Of a stretch of 64,000 bases of DNA, positions 59,145-64,000 are shown one piece after another; the stretch's first letter is position 1; each line of letters opens with the position of its first letter. Source of the DNA: Sphingomonas sp. BK235 (GTDB lineage Bacteria; Pseudomonadota; Alphaproteobacteria; Sphingomonadales; Sphingomonadaceae); NCBI RefSeq assembly GCF_004345855.1, contig NZ_SLXN01000006.1, positions 124,001 to 188,000 of the forward strand. Reading direction: 5' to 3'. The position numbers and the translations under genes are program-made. The notes beneath the pieces are model-generated. The model was not told the DNA's origin, did no database searches, and saw only the letters and a list, made by a program, of their open reading frames with translations.

Positions 59145-59345
59145 ATGGCCCGATGCGACAATGCGGTGGCGCGACAGGTCGCCGAGATGATCATCGCCGA
59201 GCTGACACCGGTCTATGTGATGGTGGCGCTGGCCGGACTGGCGATCGTGACGGTTGTTGCCTGCCGTGACGCGACCGCCGCCACGGTGTCGGCTGGTCGC
59301 GTGAGATCGATGCTGCTGATCGGCGCGCTCTGCCTGATGCTGTAG
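59145..59345 (+). CDS. Small single-span membrane protein
   Basis: 66 residues, GGGAG upstream of ATG 59145. A hydrophobic segment at about residues 22-40 and a second weaker one at the C terminus. Unknown family; it starts 71 bases after the chemoreceptor stop. Confidence 0.5.
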   Translation: MARCDNAVARQVAEMIIAELTPVYVMVALAGLAIVTVVACRDATAATVSAGRVRSMLLIGALCLML

Positions 59346-59927
59346 CGCGGCGGCTGGGACCAGAGCCCATCCAGGAGTCGAATTGATCGCAGACGGGGCG
59401 ATCGGATCACCATGGCCACTTTTTCTCGTTCAAGCCACCGGGCTGTTTTCCGGTTTAATTTGCAGAGCGTGCCTCAGGAAGAGCTTTCCAAACCGAATCA
59501 AGGCGCTCTGAACATCTCGACCAAGACTTCCTACACTCCAGCGCCTTATCCATCCGATCTCGCAAATCCTCAAGCGCGTTGCACGGCGATCCCATTTCAA
59601 CCTGCAAGAACACCCCGCACAATGTTGGTCGAGTCCCGTCCGTTTGGCAGCCGGCATCATAGATAGAAGTCGCCTCTCGGCATTGTCCACGGCTGATCAT
59701 GGAGTGCACGCGCGACGGCATCGCTGCTACCCGTGCAGGCGGCAAGGCACCGGGTCGGTCGACGCTCGACACTGACAATCGCCCCTCCGCCGTAAAACTG
59801 GTCGAAGCGGGTGTCCGCACCGCGCAAGCTGCGAAGCAACTCGGCCTTGGACGCTCCACCCTCTGCCGGGAACTCGCGCGGTCACGCGATATAATGCGGT
59901 CAGGCCCGCGCTCGAGGACATGCCCTG
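59346..59927. other. Region with a recombinase remnant and no intact gene
   Basis: 582 bases with mixed composition, lower in GC than most of the window. Part encodes a serine-recombinase-like helix-turn-helix (listed separately); a minus-strand open frame (59455-59859) has no recognised motif. Confidence 0.55.
59717..59893 (+). pseudogene. Remnant of a serine recombinase C-terminal domain
   Basis: About 59 residues resembling the end of the Hin/Tn3-resolvase family: a basic GR-type linker (TRAGGKAPGRST), then a helix-turn-helix (AVKLVEAGVRTAQAAKQLGLGRSTLCREL). The catalytic serine domain is missing and a frame with a full-length enzyme is not found upstream, so this is a truncated leftover. 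Confidence 0.6.
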
Positions 59928-61226
59928 ATGGCTCGCGTCATTCCGGTCACCATCGGCTCCCTGGGAGACCTGCACCCGTTCATAGCGATCGGTCGAGCCT
60001 TGACCGGGCAGGGGCACCGCGTCGTTCTGGCGGTGCCCGACGACGGCGCCGCCAAGGTCCGTGCCGCCGGCCTCGACGCCGCACCGATCCTGCCAAGCTA
60101 TGGCGACATCTGCGCACGTCTCGGCATGAGTCCGGGAGGGGCGGCAGCCAGGGTTCTCGGAGACGCGAACTTCGTCGTCGACCAGATCCTCATCCCGTCG
60201 CTCCGATCGAGTACGGCAGCGCTGGACGACTTATCGGTGGATGCCGACGTGATCGCCGGTTCGATCTTCGCCCTTGCCTCGGAGATCGTTGCGGAGAAGC
60301 GTGGCCTGCCTCTGGCGTCGGTCGTGCTTCAAGCCATGACGTTGTTCTCGGCGTGGCAGCCTCCCACAGCACCGCGCTTTGGGATCATGCGGCATCGGCC
60401 GCACACTGCCATCGGACGGAACTGGAACCGGATGTTCTACGCGCTCGCGCGCGTCGCCCTGCGTCGGCGTCACGCCCGGCAGATCGATGATGTCCGTGCC
60501 GCACACGGTCTTCCTTCCAGCCGGGGCGCTCCCATGCTGGATCACAGTCCGGCCACAGGCGCTGTCATATGCTGCTGGTCGCAGACGTTAGGCAAGCTTC
60601 CACCCGATGTACCGCATCGTGCGGTCCTGACTGGCTTTCCCTTCTTCGACAGCGAGAGTGGCGCCGACGACGAGCTGGCCATCGAACTTCGAACCTTCCT
60701 CGCGGACGGCCCTCCGCCGCTTGTTTTCACCTTAGGATCGTTCGCGGTCGCTTCGGCCGGCCATTTCTATGACGAGGCAGCGGCTCTCAGTCGTGCCCTT
60801 GGCAAACGAGCGGTGCTGCTGACCGGGCGGCCGGTACCACCGCGTCGCGATGGCGACCGCCTCACCATGAATTATGCGCCGCACTCGGCGGTCTTCCCCC
60901 GTGCATCTGCCATCGTTCATCATGGCGGAATCGGGACGACCGGACAGGCATTGCGTGCGGGCCGTCCTCAGATCGTCGTTCCCCACTTCGGCGATCAGTT
61001 CGACAATGCCGCGCGATTGGAAGCGAGTGGTGTGAGTGCCACGATCCACCGCGACAGGTTCAAGGCCGATCGAGCAATGAGCATCGTATCCCGTATATTG
61101 ACTGATCCGGCGATGGCGGATGCAACGGGCCGGGCGACGGCGATCATCGCCAAGGAAGACGGTGCGGCAGAAGCCGCACGACATATCGCCGCCTTGGCTC
61201 TGCCATCCCATTTGGCAAGCCGCTGA
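59928..61226 (+). CDS. GT1-type glycosyltransferase
   Basis: 432 residues. Two Rossmann-like halves: the N-terminal IGSLGDLHPFIAIGRALTGQGHRVVLAVP acceptor domain and the C-terminal donor domain with AIVHHGGIGTTGQALRAGRPQIVVPHFGDQFDNA, the signature of UDP-glycosyltransferase-like enzymes that modify lipids or secondary metabolites. No transmembrane segment. Acceptor unknown; it is flanked by remnants and an AT-rich pseudogene, so it may be part of an acquired patch. Confidence 0.85.
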   Translation: MARVIPVTIGSLGDLHPFIAIGRALTGQGHRVVLAVPDDGAAKVRAAGLDAAPILPSYGDICARLGMSPGGAAARVLGDANFVVDQILIPSLRSSTAALDDLSVDADVIAGSIFALASEIVAEKRGLPLASVVLQAMTLFSAWQPPTAPRFGIMRHRPHTAIGRNWNRMFYALARVALRRRHARQIDDVRAAHGLPSSRGAPMLDHSPATGAVICCWSQTLGKLPPDVPHRAVLTGFPFFDSESGADDELAIELRTFLADGPPPLVFTLGSFAVASAGHFYDEAAALSRALGKRAVLLTGRPVPPRRDGDRLTMNYAPHSAVFPRASAIVHHGGIGTTGQALRAGRPQIVVPHFGDQFDNAARLEASGVSATIHRDRFKADRAMSIVSRILTDPAMADATGRATAIIAKEDGAAEAARHIAALALPSHLASR

Positions 61227-61746
61227 CATCGACGTCGGAAACTGACAGACCTGCCCCAGATCACCGGCACTACACGCGCGCAGGCTCGGCGCAAGACCGG
61301 CTGCGATCGACAGCTTCCGTGCGGCTTGCCCCGCCCGATCTCCGCCGCGTCCCGAACGTCACCAGCCGCTCGCGGTCGGGCAGATAGGGCCGCAGCACAT
61401 AGCACGCGGCGCGAACCGACTCGCCGGTACGCACACGTCTTCGTGGCGCGCGCGGCGGTTGGCATCATCGAGCACGGCCCCGCCCGGTTCATCTGCAACG
61501 CGCGCGATCGGACCGCACGACGCTCGGGATGGGTCTGGCCGACGGGGATGCAGTCGACCCGCAGCTGCGCTGATGCTGGCGACCTCTGGCACATCCGCTT
61601 CCGCGAGCTCGCGCGCACTGCGGCAAACTTCCTAGGCGAGCAACCGCGATGACCGGGTCGCGGTAGAAGGTGGATGAAGCGGAAGGCGCGTCGACTCAGT
61701 GCTCGATCCCGCCTAGATTTCGGCAGGATACATGGAGTCTGCAAAA
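61227..61746. other. Intergenic region with a possible decayed gene
   Basis: 520 bases. On the minus strand an open stretch (around 61330-61440) would read VRAACYVLRPYLPDRERLVT, which looks protein-like, but no start, length or family can be assigned. I call it noncoding or decayed. Confidence 0.45.
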
Positions 61747-62686
61747 ATGGGCATCGGTAACGACACCTACTTCGTCGATCGTAGCGACTTCTCTATAGAC
61801 GAGCAGCCCGATGGCGGGTTTGACACCGTCCTCGCCTCTGTGGATTACACCCTTCCCGCCAACGTAGAAGCCATTAAGCTCGTGGGTAACGCTACATCGG
61901 CAACCGGCAATGCCTTGAATAATTATCTATACAGTAATTCGGATAAGAACTTTTCCACGCTCATTGGCGGCGATGGGGATGACACGTACTTTGTATCTTA
62001 TCCTGGAGCTCGCGTTGTAGAGCAACAGGGGAAAGCTCACGGAAATGATGTCATCTACTCCTCCTACGAATTTGATCTGTTTAACACTTTTGTTGAAACG
62101 CTGGTATTGACCGGCAGCGCTCTTTCGGCGAAAGGCAATGCGCAAGGCAACATCCTTATTGGCAACGATAGCTTTAACTTTTTAGATGGTCGCGCCGGCG
62201 CAGATACGATGATTGGCGGCAAAGGCGATGACTCTTACAGAGTAGACAACGTTGGCGACAAAATAATAGAGAAACAGGGGAAAGCTGAGGGTCGCGATTT
62301 CGTCGCATCCTCCGTCAATTATGATCTTGCCGGCACGTTTGTGGAACACCTATTTCTCTCTACGGGCGGCACGCACGGCTACGGAAATTCGCAAGACAAC
62401 ACCCTATCCTCTGCCCTAGGAGATAATTATCTTACCGGTCGCGGGGGCAACGATATTTTCTCCTTCGCAGGGGACTTGGGGGCATGACGTTATAACCGAC
62501 TTCGACGTCGATTCTGATCGACTTGCCTTTGACTATGACGTATACGACAACTTTCCAGCATTCATGAAGGATGCCGAGCAAGTCGGAGACGACGTTTTTG
62601 TCGACTTTTCCGGCTACTTCGGCACGATCCTGCTTCAAAACGTGCAGCTTTCCAGCTTAACCGAGTCGAACTTCATTTTTACTTGA
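61747..62686 (+). pseudogene. RTX-repeat protein gene with a frameshift
   Basis: The protein starts MGIGNDTYFVDRSDF, the counterpart of MSQGNDTYFVDRSDF at 46913, and carries repeats GGDGDDTYFV, GGKGDDSYRV and RGGNDIF. After GDLG at the G-run 62478-62482 the frame breaks (stop at 62486-62488). Removing one G restores HDVITDFDVDSD..., which runs to the TGA at 62684-62686 and ends like the intact paralogue. GGAG lies nine bases before ATG 61747; an in-frame ATG at 61732 is an alternative. Base composition is AT-richer than its neighbours. Sequencing error in the homopolymer cannot be excluded. Confidence 0.82.
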
Positions 62687-63023
62687 GTTCACTCCTCACT
62701 CCTCACCCGGCCCGGCAGCTTAGCTCTGTCGGGCCGCTGCAAGCGGTCGTCACGGGCGCGCGGGGATCGGCACCAGCCGCGGCCCTGCGCGGTAGCTCAG
62801 TGGGAATTGCGGCCCTCAAGGTGGCCCGACTTACCACGCGGTCGCGCCCATCTGCTCCCGCCACGAGGACGAGCGCTCGTCGGATTACGAAGACCAATTG
62901 ATTTACTGCAACTAGTTGCGGAATCTGTTCTGCGTGGAACTGGATGACGGAGAGATTGGTTCGGTTCAGCTCTGGATGTCCGTGTTCGAGCTCGTTTGAA
63001 TATGATTTCCTCCGGCACTTCTG
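62687..63023. other. Intergenic region without recognisable gene
   Basis: 337 bases between the convergent RTX pseudogene and GH3 gene. A GGTAGCTCAG sequence near 62791 resembles the tRNA D arm but no tRNA can be folded. Nothing else is supported. Confidence 0.55.
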
Positions 63024-64000
63024 TCATTTCGGCAAAACCCTGCTGCCTGCGACGCGGATCTCGGCGACGACACCCGGAACGTCCTTGCCTTCCTGCCCCC
63101 CGCCAACCCACAGCCGGTATCGACCGGGGGTGACGCGCATGACGCCTTTGCCATCGGCGAAGGCGAGGTCGCGCGGCGAGAGCGAGAATTGCACCTGCCG
63201 GATCTCGCCCGGCGCAAGCCGCACGCGCTGATACCCCTTGAGCGATCGCCGCGGCAGATCGAGACGGCCCACCGGGGAAATGTAGAGCTGCGCAACCTCG
63301 TCACCGGCCATCTGGCCAGTATTACGGATCGTCGCTGCGACACTGACCGGCTGGCCGACGTGGATGGTCGATTGCACGCCGAGTGCCGAATAGTCGAAGC
63401 GGGTGTAGCTCAACCCATGCCCGAAGGGATATTCGGGACGACCGTTGAAGTAACGATAGGTACGGTTCTTCATGTCATAGTCGCCGAACGGAGGCAGCTG
63501 ATCGACCGAGGCGTAGAAGGTGACGGGCAGGCGTCCCGACGGATTGACCGTTCCCGCCAGCACCTCGCCGATCGCCTGCCCCGCCGCCTCGCCGCCATAC
63601 CAGGCCTGCAACACCGCCTTTGCCTTCGCCCCTGCGCTGCCATACGTCAGCGCCGAGCCTGACACGCCGACGATCGCCACCGGCCTGCCGGTCGCGACGA
63701 GTGCGTCGAGGAGCCGCTGCTGAACCGCTGGCAGCGCGATCGTGGTACGGTCGCCGCCGTTGAAGCCGGGCGCCTTGACCTTCATCTCCTCGCCCTCCAG
63801 CCCGGCGGTCAGCCCGACCATGGCGACGATCATGTCGGCGTCACCCGCCGCCTTCACCGCTTCCTGCAACAAGGCGTCTGGCTGCGGCTTCCACGTCAGC
63901 GTCAACCCCGCGCCCAGCCTTGGCGAGTGGTGGGTGAAGGCGAGCCGGAACGAGCGCGGCTTGCCCCCCTCCATGCGGATCGGCGGCGTCGACAAGGGCA
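63024..64000 (-). CDS. Glycoside hydrolase family 3 protein, C-terminal part (start outside window)
   Basis: About 325 residues are visible; the frame stays open to the right edge. Contains the GH3 C-terminal alpha/beta sandwich (DADMIVAMVGLTAGLEGEEMKV, ALVATGRPVAIVGVSGSALTYG, NPSGRLPVTFYASVDQLPPF, PFGHGLSYTRFDYS) and a fibronectin type III-like end (DEVAQLYISPVGR, PGRYRLWVGGGQ). The nucleophile-bearing N-terminal barrel lies beyond the window. The enzyme hydrolyses beta-glucosides, xylosides or related oligosaccharides; GLEGEEMKV is common in the xylosidase/glucosidase branch. Confidence 0.93.
   Translation of the reverse strand, partial: PLSTPPIRMEGGKPRSFRLAFTHHSPRLGAGLTLTWKPQPDALLQEAVKAAGDADMIVAMVGLTAGLEGEEMKVKAPGFNGGDRTTIALPAVQQRLLDALVATGRPVAIVGVSGSALTYGSAGAKAKAVLQAWYGGEAAGQAIGEVLAGTVNPSGRLPVTFYASVDQLPPFGDYDMKNRTYRYFNGRPEYPFGHGLSYTRFDYSALGVQSTIHVGQPVSVAATIRNTGQMAGDEVAQLYISPVGRLDLPRRSLKGYQRVRLAPGEIRQVQFSLSPRDLAFADGKGVMRVTPGRYRLWVGGGQEGKDVPGVVAEIRVAGSRVLPK

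Noticed and set aside
59699..60490. A longer frame starting in the recombinase remnant and running into the glycosyltransferase
   Set aside because: Past the helix-turn-helix the residues are the out-of-frame shadow of the glycosyltransferase gene.
62789..62825. A GGTAGCTCAGTGGG sequence resembling a tRNA D arm
   Set aside because: No acceptor stem, anticodon arm or T-loop (GGTTCGA) can be placed at the proper spacing.

Overview
The window is very GC-rich alphaproteobacterial DNA and most resembles a Sphingomonas-type chromosome (Sphingomonadaceae). The pointers are a UrcA-family protein, several large TonB-dependent receptors, a FecI/FecR/TonB-receptor locus, alphaproteobacterial PhaR, and many copies of an extragenic palindrome built on GTCATCCCGG...CCGGGATCCA. 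No rRNA, tRNA, CRISPR array or intact mobile element was recognised. One gene is cut by each edge: a Mur ligase on the left and a family 3 glycoside hydrolase on the right.

Left part (1-23 kb). Housekeeping and miscellaneous genes: Mur ligase, ABHD10-like hydrolase and TPR protein; a tight minus-strand run (YggT, DUF167, FolD, MarC); argB and a queuosine-precursor transporter; a nucleoside transporter; a coupled GST/CsaA/YjbQ run; an aminopeptidase P; an HNH nuclease; an EF-hand lipoprotein; UrcA divergent from a LysR regulator. It ends in a sigma factor - FecR - TonB receptor - secreted FAD oxidoreductase locus (17.0-23.2 kb).

Middle (23-38 kb). The conserved translation/RNA block is all on the minus strand, in transcription order rimP, nusA, tautomerase, ylxR, infB, VOC protein, rbfA, AbrB/VapC toxin-antitoxin pair, tdk, a FosA-like enzyme, site-2 protease, truB, rpsO, pnp. 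Accessory genes sit inside the core operon, and truB carries an in-frame copy of the genomic palindrome. Then come alr, a PhaC-like hydrolase divergent from phaR, a secreted methyltransferase, a retropepsin/PDZ protein, a lone CpaF ATPase and an RTX-repeat protein (38-47 kb).

Right part (47-64 kb). A two-armed organosulfur locus: plus-strand ssuC-ssuB-cysteine dioxygenase-like-rhodanese converges on a minus-strand set lysR, peroxiredoxin-like, ssuA, TonB receptor, flavin monooxygenase. A nearly identical 17-bp LysR-type site lies before lysR and before the TonB receptor, which suggests one regulon for outer-membrane uptake, inner-membrane uptake, C-S cleavage and sulfur handling. Beyond it are a chemoreceptor, a serine-recombinase remnant, a glycosyltransferase, a frameshifted AT-richer RTX gene related to the one at 45-47 kb, and the GH3 gene. 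The palindromic family is absent from about 41.1 kb to the right end, which supports a core/accessory boundary near there.
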